This document shows, one piece after another, positions 19,599 to 28,594 of a DNA stretch of 64,000 bases. Made by a program: the position numbers and the translations under genes. The notes below the pieces were generated by a model. It was given only the letters and a program-made list of their open reading frames with translations. It ran no database searches and had not been told where the DNA came from. The DNA is from Pseudomonas putida W15Oct28 (GTDB lineage: Bacteria; Pseudomonadota; Gammaproteobacteria; Pseudomonadales; Pseudomonadaceae). The stretch lies in assembly GCF_000708715.2 (NCBI RefSeq), contig NZ_JENB01000002.1:186001-250000 (forward strand), in the 5' to 3' direction. The first letter of the stretch is position 1. Each line of letters starts with the position of its first letter.

Positions 19599-20657
19599 TC
19601 ATTGGGAAAGTGCCGGCAGTTGCAGTTCGCCGGCCAGGCGATCAAGGTCGGCCAGCAGCGGTGGCGAGAGGCTCACGCCCTGCTCCAGCGCCTGGCGGCG
19701 CAGGGCAAGGCCAGCCTGCCCAGGCAAGCGCACCGGGCGCGCGGGGTCGAGCGGGCGGCTGGCGAGCACCAGTCGGCCCAGGAAGCTGGTTTCATCGGTG
19801 AACGCTTCCAGGCCGCCGAAGAAGCGCGGGTCGATGACCACGGCCGTGGCCGAGGCGCCCCACTGCTCAGGTGCATCCTTGCGCCCATGACCGGCCAGGC
19901 CCGACGTCAGGGCTTCGACCAGCAGTGCCAGGGCGAAGCCTTTGTGGCCGAATGCCTGACCGCCGAGGGGCAGGATGCTGCCTTGCGGGCGGGTAAAGAA
20001 ATCGCCCGGGTCGTCGCTCAGCTGCCCGTCATTGCTCACCAGTACCGGGTGCGGCAGGCGGCTGCCGGCATCGCGGCACTGGCCAACCAGCCCGAGGGTG
20101 ACGGTCGACATGCTCACGTCCAGCAGGATCGGCTCGCCCTGGGTCGGGATACCGGCAGCAATCGGGTTGGGGGTGTAGATCGGGTCGATGCCACCGTGGG
20201 CACAGACCAGCCCCACCGAAGGGTCCGATGAGTAGACCATGGCCACCAGGCCCTGGTCGGTATAGGGCTTGAGGTAGGCGGCCAGGCAGCCAATGTGCGA
20301 AGCACGGCGCACCACCGCAATGCCGATGCCCTGCGCAGTGGCACCCTTTGCCGCGCAGTCCAGGGCACGGCTGACGCAGTAAGGCCCCAACAGGTAATGG
20401 CCATCGAACACGCTGGCGATGCCACTGTCCGACACCTGCTCCAGTGCCTGTGCACGGGCCTTGACCTGGCCTTCCAGCATGCCGCCGATGTAGCGGCTGA
20501 CCAGGTTCAGGCCGTGGGTACGGTGCCCGAGCAGTTCACCTTCGAGCAGTACCCGGGTCACCACCTGGGCGACTTCAGTATCGGCACCAGCCTTTTCGAA
20601 CAGTTGCTCGACAAAGGTGGTGAGCGCTTGCACGTTGTAATGTGTGGCTTGAGTCAT
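19599..20657 (-). CDS. Ldh-family (malate/L-lactate/ureidoglycolate type) NAD(P)H oxidoreductase
   Basis: A 352-residue member of the LDH2/MDH2 Rossmann-unlike family: TRVLLEGELLGHRTHGLNLVSRY with the catalytic His of the RTHG motif, GIAVVRRASHIGCLAAYLKP, and PNPIAAGIPTQGEPILLDVSMS. Such enzymes reduce 2-keto acids or oxidise 2-hydroxy acids. The frame runs upstream into the dehydratase gene, but ATG at 20657 (MTQATHYNVQ) gives the family length. Between a dehydratase and a FAH enzyme, it probably acts on a deoxy-keto sugar acid. Confidence 0.8.
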   Translation of the reverse strand: MTQATHYNVQALTTFVEQLFEKAGADTEVAQVVTRVLLEGELLGHRTHGLNLVSRYIGGMLEGQVKARAQALEQVSDSGIASVFDGHYLLGPYCVSRALDCAAKGATAQGIGIAVVRRASHIGCLAAYLKPYTDQGLVAMVYSSDPSVGLVCAHGGIDPIYTPNPIAAGIPTQGEPILLDVSMSTVTLGLVGQCRDAGSRLPHPVLVSNDGQLSDDPGDFFTRPQGSILPLGGQAFGHKGFALALLVEALTSGLAGHGRKDAPEQWGASATAVVIDPRFFGGLEAFTDETSFLGRLVLASRPLDPARPVRLPGQAGLALRRQALEQGVSLSPPLLADLDRLAGELQLPALSQ

Positions 20658-20692
20658 TGTTGTTATCTCGTAAGCGGGACGGGAGCGGTCAA

Positions 20693-22234
20693 TCAGGTCA
20701 CTGCGCCGATCTGCCAGGGCACGAACTCGTTCTGCCCATATCCGTGCTGTTCGCTTTTGCTGCGTTCCCCGGAAGCAATGCGCAGCATTTGTTCGAAGAT
20801 GTACCCGCCACGCTCCTCGATGCTGGTGGAGCCGTCGGCAATACCACCGCAATTGACGTCCATGTCCTCTTCCTGGTGTTCGAACACCCGGTTGTTGGTC
20901 GCCAGCTTGATCGACGGTGCCGGGGCACAGCCGTAAGCCGAACCTCGGCCAGTGGTGAACGCGATCAGGTTGGCCCCGCCGGCCACCTGGCCAGTGGCCG
21001 AGACCGGGTCGTACCCGGGGGTGTCCATGAACACCAGGCCCTGGGCACGCACGGCTTCGGCGTACTGGTACACATCGACCAGGTTGCTGGAACCCGCCTT
21101 GGCCACTGCGCCCAGGGATTTCTCGAGGATGGTGGTCAGCCCCCCGGCCTTGTTGCCGGCCGAAGGGTTGTTGTTCAGCTCGGCGTTCATGCGCTGGCAG
21201 TAGTCTTCCCACCAGCGGATGCGCGCCACCAGCTTTTCGCCGACCTCACGGCTGACCGCGCGGCGGGTCAGCAAGTGCTCGGCGCCGTAGATTTCAGGGG
21301 TCTCGGACAGGATCGCGGTACCACCGGCCGCCACCAGGCGGTCCACGGCGTTGCCCAGTGCCGGGTTGGCGGTGATGCCGGAGTAGCCATCGGAGCCGCC
21401 ACATTGCAGGCCGACCACCAGGTGCCGTGCGCTGACCGGTTGGCGTTGGACATGGTTGGCCTCGGCCAGCAGGCTTTTGACCTGCTCGATGCCGGCCGCG
21501 ATGGTTTTCGACGTACCGCCGATGCCCTGGATGGTGAACGCACGCAGCTGCGCACTGGCTTGCAGGCCCTGGGTTTCCAGCAGGCTTTCGATCTGGTTGG
21601 TTTCGCAGCCCAGGCCAATGATCAGTACGGCAGCAAAGTTGGGGTGCACGGCGTACCCGGCCAGGGTGCGGCGCAGCAGGCCCAGGGCTTCGCCGCTGGG
21701 GTCCACTGCGCAGCCGGCACCGTGGGTCAGGGCGACCACGCCGTCGATATTCGGGTAGTCGGCAAGTACCTCGGGGTGGATGTCACGGCGAAAATGGTCG
21801 GCCACCGCCCGGGCGACGGTCGCCGAGCAGTTCACCGAGGTGAGAATGCCGATGTAATTCCGGGTGGCAACCCGCCCATCGGCACGCACGATGCCCTGAA
21901 ACTGCGCTTCGCTGCCAGGCTGGCTGCGGGTGTCGACACCAAAGGCGTAATCACGGGCGAAATCACCCATCTGCACGTTGTGCACATGCACGTGCTCGCC
22001 GGCATCGATGGCCTGCGAGGCAAAACCGATAATCTGCCCGTAACGGCGCAGCGGCTGGCCCTGCTCCACACGTTCGGTCGCGAGTTTGTGGCCCGAAGGA
22101 ATCGGCTGGCGCACGGTAATCGCCTCGGCATCCAGATGCAGGCCTTGCGGCAAGGCCTGGCGGGCGATAAGCACGTTGTCCAGCGGGTTGAGGCGGATGA
22201 CGGCAAGGTCACCGGACTTGGCAATCAGTTGCAT
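20693..22234 (-). CDS. UxaA/GarD-family sugar-acid dehydratase (galactarate/altronate type)
   Basis: A 513-residue dehydratase with an N-terminal SAF domain (about residues 1-90) and the UxaA/GarD catalytic region: DGRVATRNYIGILTSVNCSA, THGAGCA, GLGCETNQI and GLQCGGSDGYSGITANPALG, with cysteines likely for metal binding. Members convert altronate or galactarate to 2-keto-3-deoxy acids. The exact substrate cannot be read from sequence. First gene of a four-gene minus-strand operon (dehydratase, Ldh-family, FAH-family, MFS). Confidence 0.85.
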   Translation of the reverse strand: MQLIAKSGDLAVIRLNPLDNVLIARQALPQGLHLDAEAITVRQPIPSGHKLATERVEQGQPLRRYGQIIGFASQAIDAGEHVHVHNVQMGDFARDYAFGVDTRSQPGSEAQFQGIVRADGRVATRNYIGILTSVNCSATVARAVADHFRRDIHPEVLADYPNIDGVVALTHGAGCAVDPSGEALGLLRRTLAGYAVHPNFAAVLIIGLGCETNQIESLLETQGLQASAQLRAFTIQGIGGTSKTIAAGIEQVKSLLAEANHVQRQPVSARHLVVGLQCGGSDGYSGITANPALGNAVDRLVAAGGTAILSETPEIYGAEHLLTRRAVSREVGEKLVARIRWWEDYCQRMNAELNNNPSAGNKAGGLTTILEKSLGAVAKAGSSNLVDVYQYAEAVRAQGLVFMDTPGYDPVSATGQVAGGANLIAFTTGRGSAYGCAPAPSIKLATNNRVFEHQEEDMDVNCGGIADGSTSIEERGGYIFEQMLRIASGERSKSEQHGYGQNEFVPWQIGAVT

Positions 22235-22389
22235 GGGACCTCTCAGGGCGGTGCGGCGGGCTTCTTGTTATGGCTGTTGCCACTGTAAGAAGCCTTGCGC
22301 AGCATTCCCAATGAGATGATCCGATCAAGCGATAACCAGACGTTATCGCAACAGTATTTCGATGTGTGATCTTCAATCGCCTGGAAGAC

Positions 22390-22512
22390 CGACGGGGCCG
22401 CTTCGCAGCCCATCGCAGGCAAGCCAGCTCCCACAGGATCACCACAGGTTCGAACACCGCGCGGTCCCTGTGGGAGCTGGCTTGCCTGCGATGGGCAGCG
22501 CAGCGGCCCCCG
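22390..22512. repeat. Inverted REP-like pair, third type
   Basis: Facing copies, CCATCGCAGGCAAGCCAGCT and AGCTGGCTTGCCTGCGATGG, each followed by CCCACAG or preceded by CTGTGGG, flanked by GGGGCCGCT/AGCGGCCCC. It sits between the dehydratase gene and the upstream LysR gene. The operon promoter should lie between it and 22234. Confidence 0.8.
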
Positions 22513-22518
22513 CGTTTT

Positions 22519-23472
22519 CTAACTCTGCACTGTCCTGCGACTCTGCGCACCCTCCAGCAAAATCTCGACAAACGCCCGGGCCGAAGCGCTCAGCGGTTCA
22601 TCCTTGCGGGTGACCACGCCATACTCCAGCGCGGGTACATGCAAGGGGCTGCGCAGCTCCTTGAACTGCCCGCTGGCCAACTGCGCGGCAACCATCGAGC
22701 GTGGCAACATGGCAATCATCGGCGCCGACTGCAGCAGTTGCAGGAACATCGGCATGGAGATGGTCTCGACGCTGTCGACGGGCGTGGCGATACCGGCCAC
22801 CCGGAAGGCCTGTTCCAGGCGGTTGCGGATCGGCGTGCCGACCGGGTACAGCACCCACGGCCAGTCGCCCAGCGCCGACAGTGGTGGGCTTTCCAGCTGG
22901 TTCAGCGGGTGCTCGCTGTTGACCACCAGGCTGAACGGTTCGGGTTCCAGGGGCTGGAAGTCGAACAGCTGGCTGAAGCGCTCTTCGGTGAAGCGGCCAA
23001 TCATGATGTCGAGCTTGTTCTGCTCCAGCATGGTCAGCAGGTGATCACTGGAATGCTCCACCACTTCGATCGACAACAGCGGGCTGCGCGCCTTGATCGC
23101 GGCGATGGCCTGCGGCAGTACCAGCGCAGTGGCGGCAAAGATGCCGCCGACACGGATAAAACCGTGCCCGCCGTTGCGCAGGCGGTTGACCTGGTCGACG
23201 AATTGCTGCGACTCGGCCAGCGCACCCTGGGCATAACGCACCACGTATTCACCCAGTTCGGTGGGCGGCATGCTGCGTGGCAGGCGCTCGAACAGGGCAA
23301 AGCCGAACTGTTCTTCAAGGTCGCGCAGCATCTTGCTCAGGGCCGGCTGGCTGAGGTTCATGCGCGTGGCGGTTGCGTGCATGTTGCGGGTGCGCGCCAG
23401 GGTGTCGATCAGCACCAGGTGCTTGTAGCGGATCCAGTTGCAAAAGCTGGAATGGGTCAGGTCCGGCGACAT
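22519..23472 (-). CDS. LysR-family regulator (GbpR-like) of the sugar-acid operon
   Basis: A 317-residue LysR-type regulator. The winged HTH is at about residues 18-78 (HATATRMNLSQPALSKMLRDLEEQ); the effector-binding domain begins near IRVGGIFAATALVLPQ. It is upstream of, and in line with, the UxaA-like operon, and has a close paralogue next door. It probably senses a sugar acid or its keto intermediate; this rests on position. Confidence 0.85.
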   Translation of the reverse strand: MSPDLTHSSFCNWIRYKHLVLIDTLARTRNMHATATRMNLSQPALSKMLRDLEEQFGFALFERLPRSMPPTELGEYVVRYAQGALAESQQFVDQVNRLRNGGHGFIRVGGIFAATALVLPQAIAAIKARSPLLSIEVVEHSSDHLLTMLEQNKLDIMIGRFTEERFSQLFDFQPLEPEPFSLVVNSEHPLNQLESPPLSALGDWPWVLYPVGTPIRNRLEQAFRVAGIATPVDSVETISMPMFLQLLQSAPMIAMLPRSMVAAQLASGQFKELRSPLHVPALEYGVVTRKDEPLSASARAFVEILLEGAQSRRTVQS

Positions 23473-23506
23473 CGGCGGCAGGCCTCAGGCAGTTGAAAAG
23501 GCAGGG

Positions 23507-24454
23507 TTATTGCGCACGTAGGTAGCGCAGCAAGGTATCCAGCGCAACCGAGTTGGGCCGCGAACGCAGGGTCAGCACGCCCAGGTTGGCCATGGTCAGC
23601 GGCAGCTCTACCGGCAGGATGGCAACCATGCCATAGCGGGCATAATGCTCGGCCACGTCGTTGGGTACCACCGCAATCATTTCGGAGGCTTCGAGCATGG
23701 CGGTGGTGGCCAGGATCGAGGCGGTTTCAACGATGTCCAGTGACTGCACCATGCCCCCGGCCTGCAGCGCACTTTCGACGCGGCGGCGCATCGGGCTACC
23801 GATGGGGTGCAGGATCCAGGTCAGGGCCACCAGGTCACTCAATTGCAACCCGACAGCCGCCGCCAGAGGGTGCCCGGCGCGGCCAATCACACGCATCTGC
23901 TCACCACCTTCAAAAAGCTCGATGTTCAGGTCCTGGCTGTCGCTCTGGTCTGGCAGGCGGCCCACCACCATGTCAAAGTCGCCGCGCAGCAACGCGGGCA
24001 GTAAGGTATCGCTGGTACCCACTTCCAGCGAGATGCGCACTTTGGGGTGGTCGCGCTTGTAGGCCAGTACCGCCTTGGTCAGCACGCCCGGCACCGGGCC
24101 CATGACGCTGCCCACCCGCACCAGGCCCAGGGCCCCGCGCGCCAGTTCGGCGATTTGCGCCTGGGCATGCTCGAACTCATGCAACGCGCTCTGCGCATAG
24201 CGGATCATCACCTCACCGTACAGGGTTGCTTGCATGCCGCGCGGCAAGCGCTCGAACAAACGTACGCCAAGGCGTTCCTCCAGCTGCTGCAGCAACAGGC
24301 TGGCTGCCGGTTGCGTGGTGTGCATCGCTGCGGCGGCGCGGCGCAGGTTGCCGAACTCGCCCAGCGCATTAAGCAGCGTGATCTGCCGGCTGGAGATCTT
24401 CAATGCGCCAAGGCTGGCAGGCGCCTGGGTGGGGCCGAGTGGCAAGCGAGACAT
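23507..24454 (-). CDS. LysR-family regulator divergent from fucD-like gene
   Basis: A 315-residue LysR regulator with HTH LRRAAAAMHTTQPAASLLLQ (about 36-55) and effector domain starting VRVGSVMGPVPGVLTKAVLAY. It resembles the adjacent LysR in spacing and motifs such as HPIGSPMRRRVESAL, suggesting an old duplication. It is divergent from the L-fuconate dehydratase gene across a ~100-base intergenic region, the usual arrangement for a local activator. Confidence 0.85.
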   Translation of the reverse strand: MSRLPLGPTQAPASLGALKISSRQITLLNALGEFGNLRRAAAAMHTTQPAASLLLQQLEERLGVRLFERLPRGMQATLYGEVMIRYAQSALHEFEHAQAQIAELARGALGLVRVGSVMGPVPGVLTKAVLAYKRDHPKVRISLEVGTSDTLLPALLRGDFDMVVGRLPDQSDSQDLNIELFEGGEQMRVIGRAGHPLAAAVGLQLSDLVALTWILHPIGSPMRRRVESALQAGGMVQSLDIVETASILATTAMLEASEMIAVVPNDVAEHYARYGMVAILPVELPLTMANLGVLTLRSRPNSVALDTLLRYLRAQ

Positions 24455-24555
24455 ATCGAATCCGGTATCGCTGATTAAGATTTGGTGATTATGCCTGTAT
24501 CGCTCGACAACCTACAGTCAGGTCTCCCAGCGCTTGAGCAGAACAAGAGTCGACC

Positions 24556-25869
24556 ATGAGCATACGAATTACCCACCTGAGCGTTCGCGACATTCGTTTT
24601 CCCACTTCGCTGTCGCTGGATGGCTCCGACGCCATGAACAGCGCCCCCGACTATTCGGCAGCCTACGTGGTACTGCACACCGACGCCGAGGGCCTTGAAG
24701 GCCACGGCCTGACGTTCACCATCGGGCGCGGCAACGAAATCTGCGCGGCAGCGGTGCAGTCGCTGGCCCCCCTGATCGTCGGCCTCAGCCTCGAAGAGAT
24801 CACCGCCGACATGGGCGGCTTCTGGCACCGCTTCACCGTCAGCGACAGCCAATTGCGCTGGCTGGGCCCGGAGAAAGGCGTGATCCACCTCGCCACTGCG
24901 GCCATCGTCAATGCGGTGTGGGACCTGTGGGCCAAGCACGAAGGCAAACCGGTGTGGAAACTGCTGGCCGACATGACGCCCGAGCAACTGGTGCGCTGCC
25001 TGGACTTCAGCTACGTCACAGACGTGCTCACCCCAGAGGAAGCCATCGCCCTGCTCCGCCGCCAGGCCCCAGGCAAGGCCCAGCGTGAGGCGCAGATGCT
25101 GCGCGAAGGCTACCCCGGCTATACCACCGCGCCAGGCTGGTTGGGTTACAGCGAAGAAAAGATGCGCAAACTGGCCCGCGAGGCCGTGGAAGATGGCTGG
25201 ACCCACATCAAGCAGAAGATCGGTGCCGACCTGGAAGAAGACATCCGCCGCGCCAGCATCCTGCGCGACGAAATCGGCTGGGAGCGCACCCTGATGATGG
25301 ATGCCAACCAGGTGTGGGGCGTGGAGGAGTCGGTCGCCAACATGCGCCGCCTGGCCGCCTTCGAACCGCTGTGGATCGAAGAGCCGACCAGCCCGGACGA
25401 CATACTCGGCCACGCCACCATTCGCCAACGCATCGCGCCGATTGGTGTCGCCACCGGTGAACACTGCCACAACCGGGTCATGTTCAAGCAGATGTTCCAG
25501 GCCGGCGCGCTGGATTTCTGCCAGCTGGACGCCGCCCGCCTGGGTGGCCTGAACGAGGTGCTGATCGTGCTGCTGATGGCGGCCAAGTACGACGTGCCGG
25601 TGTGCCCGCACGGCGGCGGCGTCGGGCTGTGCGAATATGTGCAGAACATCGCCCTGTTCGACTACATCGCCGTGTCTGCCTCGCTGCACAACCGGGTACT
25701 GGAGTACGTCGACCACCTGCATGAGCACTTCATCGACCCGGTGGTGATCCGCCGTGGGCGCTACATGCCACCGCAACGCCCGGGCTACAGCATCGAAATG
25801 CATGCCGAGACCCTGGAGCGCTACCAGTACCCCAACGGCGCGGTGTGGCTCGACATCAACCGTTCCTGA
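24556..25869 (+). CDS. L-fuconate dehydratase (enolase superfamily)
   Basis: A 437-residue enolase-superfamily dehydratase converting L-fuconate to 2-keto-3-deoxy-L-fuconate. The catalytic set of characterised FucD enzymes is present: K219-x-K221 (THIKQKIGAD), metal ligands D249 (MMDANQVW), E275 (WIEEP) and E302 (TGEHC), and the base H352 (CPHGGGVG). Full length for the family. Related acid sugars may also be turned over. ATG at 24556; divergent from a LysR gene and followed by an MFS transporter. Confidence 0.9.
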   Translation: MSIRITHLSVRDIRFPTSLSLDGSDAMNSAPDYSAAYVVLHTDAEGLEGHGLTFTIGRGNEICAAAVQSLAPLIVGLSLEEITADMGGFWHRFTVSDSQLRWLGPEKGVIHLATAAIVNAVWDLWAKHEGKPVWKLLADMTPEQLVRCLDFSYVTDVLTPEEAIALLRRQAPGKAQREAQMLREGYPGYTTAPGWLGYSEEKMRKLAREAVEDGWTHIKQKIGADLEEDIRRASILRDEIGWERTLMMDANQVWGVEESVANMRRLAAFEPLWIEEPTSPDDILGHATIRQRIAPIGVATGEHCHNRVMFKQMFQAGALDFCQLDAARLGGLNEVLIVLLMAAKYDVPVCPHGGGVGLCEYVQNIALFDYIAVSASLHNRVLEYVDHLHEHFIDPVVIRRGRYMPPQRPGYSIEMHAETLERYQYPNGAVWLDINRS

Positions 25870-25881
25870 ACAACAAGCCTG

Positions 25882-25905
25882 GGTGTGCCCCGCAGGGGGC
25901 ACACC
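25882..25905 (+). terminator. Hairpin between the fuconate dehydratase and MFS genes
   Basis: A perfect stem GGTGTGCCCC, loop GCAG, GGGGCACACC lies 12 bases after the dehydratase stop and 29 before the next start. There is no T-run, so it may act as an attenuator or mRNA-stabilising element rather than a strict terminator. Confidence 0.55.
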
Positions 25906-25933
25906 ACCAGCACTTTTCACGGGGAAAAAAACA

Positions 25934-27235
25934 ATGACAACCCTCACCAGCGCAGCGGCTTCGGCCCCTGCCGCCACCACCGAGCAGCGCCTGAACGGCC
26001 TGCTGCTACGCAAATTGATGCCACTGCTTATCGTCGTCTACGTGATGAGCTTTCTTGACCGCACCAACATCGCCCTGGCGAAAGCCAGCATGGGCATCGA
26101 CCTGGGCCTGTCGGCAGCGGCCTATGGCCTGGGTGCCGGCCTGTTCTTCCTGACCTACGCGCTGGCCGAAGTGCCCAGCAACCTGATCATGCACCGGGTG
26201 GGCGCACGCTTCTGGATCACCCGCATCATGATCACCTGGGGCCTGCTCTCGGCGGGCATGGCCTTCGTCCAGGGAGAAACGTCGTTCTACATCATGCGCC
26301 TGCTGCTGGGGGTGGCCGAAGCGGGCCTGTTCCCCGGGGTGATGCTGTACCTGACCTACTGGTTCGACCGCGAACAGCGCGCCCGCGCCACGGGCTACTT
26401 CCTGCTGGGCGTGTGCCTGGCCAACATCCTCAGCGGCCCGCTGGGCGGTGCCCTGCTGGAAATGGACGGCGTACTGGGCTGGCATGGCTGGCAATGGCTG
26501 TTCGTGCTCGAAGGCTTGCCCGCCGTAGCCCTGGCCTATGTGGTGTGGAAGAAGCTGCCCGATGGCCCGGCTTCGGCGCCCTGGCTGTCGGCCGCCGACG
26601 CCCAGGACATCGAACGCCGCCTGGCTGCCGAACGGGCTGCCGCGCCACAGCAGAGCAAGTTGGGGCAGATGTTCCGCGACCGGCAGATCTGGCTGGCGAT
26701 CGCGGTGTACTTCGTGCACCAGATCACCATCTACACAGTGATTTTCTTCCTGCCGGGCATCATCGGCACTTACGCTGCGCTATCACCCTTCCAGATAGGC
26801 CTGCTGACTGCCGTGCCGTGGATTGCCGCCGCCATCGGTGCTGCCACCTTCCCGCGCCTCGCCACCTCGCCACGCCGTTGCCGCACCCTGCTGTTCTGCG
26901 GCCTGCTGACCATGGCGACCGGGTTGCTGCTGGCGTCGCTGACCAACTCGTTCATCGGCCTGATCGGGTTTTCACTGACTGCCCTGATGCTGTTCGTGGT
27001 GCAGTCGATCCTGTTTGTCTTCCCGTCCAGCCGACTCAGTGGCAACGCCTTGGCGGCGGGCCTGGCGTTCGTCACCACCTGCGGCCTGTTGGGTGGTTTC
27101 GTCGGGCCGTCGGTGATGGGCCTGATCGAGCAGGCCACCGGCAGCACCCGTACCGGCTTGTGGATCATTGCCGCATTGCTGGTGCTGGCAGCGTTGCTCA
27201 GCACCCGCTTGCGCCAGGGGCAAGAACAGGCGTAG
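25934..27235 (+). CDS. MFS transporter, anion:cation symporter family
   Basis: A 433-residue permease with 12 predicted membrane segments, starting at ATG 25934 (the frame extends upstream into fucD without support). Motifs include VVYVMSFLDRTNIALAKASM, TYALAEVPSNLIMHRVGARFW and GVAEAGLFPGVMLYLTYWF, typical of tartrate/aldonate transporters. Co-directional with the fuconate dehydratase, so an L-fuconate or related acid importer is likely. Confidence 0.85.
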   Translation: MTTLTSAAASAPAATTEQRLNGLLLRKLMPLLIVVYVMSFLDRTNIALAKASMGIDLGLSAAAYGLGAGLFFLTYALAEVPSNLIMHRVGARFWITRIMITWGLLSAGMAFVQGETSFYIMRLLLGVAEAGLFPGVMLYLTYWFDREQRARATGYFLLGVCLANILSGPLGGALLEMDGVLGWHGWQWLFVLEGLPAVALAYVVWKKLPDGPASAPWLSAADAQDIERRLAAERAAAPQQSKLGQMFRDRQIWLAIAVYFVHQITIYTVIFFLPGIIGTYAALSPFQIGLLTAVPWIAAAIGAATFPRLATSPRRCRTLLFCGLLTMATGLLLASLTNSFIGLIGFSLTALMLFVVQSILFVFPSSRLSGNALAAGLAFVTTCGLLGGFVGPSVMGLIEQATGSTRTGLWIIAALLVLAALLSTRLRQGQEQA

Positions 27236-28594
27236 TCAGCGTGAAACGCCGGCAGCTGGCCGGCAGCGCGGTTCCAGTGCCTGCGCCAGGCGCTCCACCG
27301 CCTGTTGCAGGTCACCCGGCTGGTCACCCAGCCACACCAGTGCCAGATACTGCTGGTAACGGCCCTGCAGGCTGAACTGCCGGCCCGGCAGTGCATGCAA
27401 GGCTGAACCTGCCAACGCCGCAACGATGCAATCCCACTCCAGTGGTTGGCGAAAACGCACCCAAAGCATTCGCCCGCCCTGGGGCATCTGCAGCGCCACC
27501 TGCTGACCGAACTGCAATTTCAGCGCGTGCACCAGGTAGTGTGTGCGCCTTTGCAGGTCGGTACGCAGCTGCACCAGTTGCATCTCGATCTGCCTTTTAC
27601 CCATCATCAGGGCAAGCGCTTGCAAGCGCAGCGGCGCAAGCCGAAATGCCCGTTCGGCAAACGCCTTGGCCAGTGCGGCTTCATGGCCCAGCACATAGGC
27701 GTACGGTGCCTCGGCCCCCACTGCTGCCTCGAACGCCCCCAGCACCAATAGCGAGCGGGGGTCGACCCAGTCGCGCAGGCGCGTGTGTGGCGGCCCGCTG
27801 TAACAGTGTTCACTGTCCAGGTCGTTTTCCAGCAACCATACAGGATGCTGGCCAAGTAGCTGGCCAAGCTGCTGCTGGTAGTGCGGCGACACCAGCCGCC
27901 CTTGTGGCATGCCAAGGCAAGACGGCATCACCAGCATGCACACCGGCTCGCCGCCCAGTAACCGGGCCAAGGCGCGCAGGTCCGGGTTGCCGCGGCTGTC
28001 CGCAGACACTTCCAGCACCCGCATGCCAGCGCTCGCCAACGCGCGCAGCACCTGCCAGCAACAGGGCGACTGCACCAGCACCGTTCCCCCCTGCAAGGCA
28101 AGCCCCGCGAGCACCGTCTCCAGCAACGCCTGTACATCAGGGGCCAGTTGAACGTCCTCGGCACACCAGTACTGGCTGGAGGAACGGGTATAACACTCAG
28201 CCACGGCATTGCGCAGACGGGTGTCACCGAGCGTTTCCACGGGTGCAACGCCGCTGGCGCGCTGACGGGCCAAGCGCCGTTCATGGCCTAGTAGCACACG
28301 CTCCAGAAATGGCTGCGCCGGCAAGGGTGACTGCCGGGGCATGGCCGCTGCCTCTGCCTTGGCTGCAACCTGAGCGTAGTAGCCGGACCTTGGCAAACAC
28401 TGGACGCGACCTTCTTCCTCCAGCAGGTTGTAGGCGCTCTGCACAGTGGCCAATGACACCCGCAGCCGCCGGGACAGTGCACGCAGCGACGGCAACTTGC
28501 AGGGACCGCCGCCTGAGGCCTGCCCGATCAGCGCTTCCAGGTAGCGATACACCTTGCGATAGGCGAACTCGCCGGGAACCGCTTGCCCCATCAA
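27236..28594 (-). CDS. MocR-type GntR/aminotransferase-like regulator lacking the PLP lysine
   Basis: A 452-residue MocR-architecture protein: N-terminal GntR winged helix (about 10-75, LPSLRALSRRLRVSLATVQSAY) and a fold-type I aminotransferase-like domain (ENDLDSEHCYSG matches the usual DYDSEF-Y-G motif). The segment that normally reads SFSKTL around the PLP Schiff-base lysine reads AFEAAVG, putting Ala at about residue 290. PLP therefore probably cannot be bound covalently. Its start overlaps the stop of the upstream unknown gene by four bases, so the pair is coupled. Confidence 0.8.
   Translation of the reverse strand: MMGQAVPGEFAYRKVYRYLEALIGQASGGGPCKLPSLRALSRRLRVSLATVQSAYNLLEEEGRVQCLPRSGYYAQVAAKAEAAAMPRQSPLPAQPFLERVLLGHERRLARQRASGVAPVETLGDTRLRNAVAECYTRSSSQYWCAEDVQLAPDVQALLETVLAGLALQGGTVLVQSPCCWQVLRALASAGMRVLEVSADSRGNPDLRALARLLGGEPVCMLVMPSCLGMPQGRLVSPHYQQQLGQLLGQHPVWLLENDLDSEHCYSGPPHTRLRDWVDPRSLLVLGAFEAAVGAEAPYAYVLGHEAALAKAFAERAFRLAPLRLQALALMMGKRQIEMQLVQLRTDLQRRTHYLVHALKLQFGQQVALQMPQGGRMLWVRFRQPLEWDCIVAALAGSALHALPGRQFSLQGRYQQYLALVWLGDQPGDLQQAVERLAQALEPRCRPAAGVSR

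Noticed and set aside
20642..22288. 548-codon plus-strand frame opposite the UxaA/GarD-like gene
   Set aside because: Antisense shadow of a recognisable dehydratase.
24475..26013. 512-codon minus-strand frame opposite the fuconate dehydratase
   Set aside because: The opposite strand carries all enolase-superfamily catalytic residues; this frame has none.
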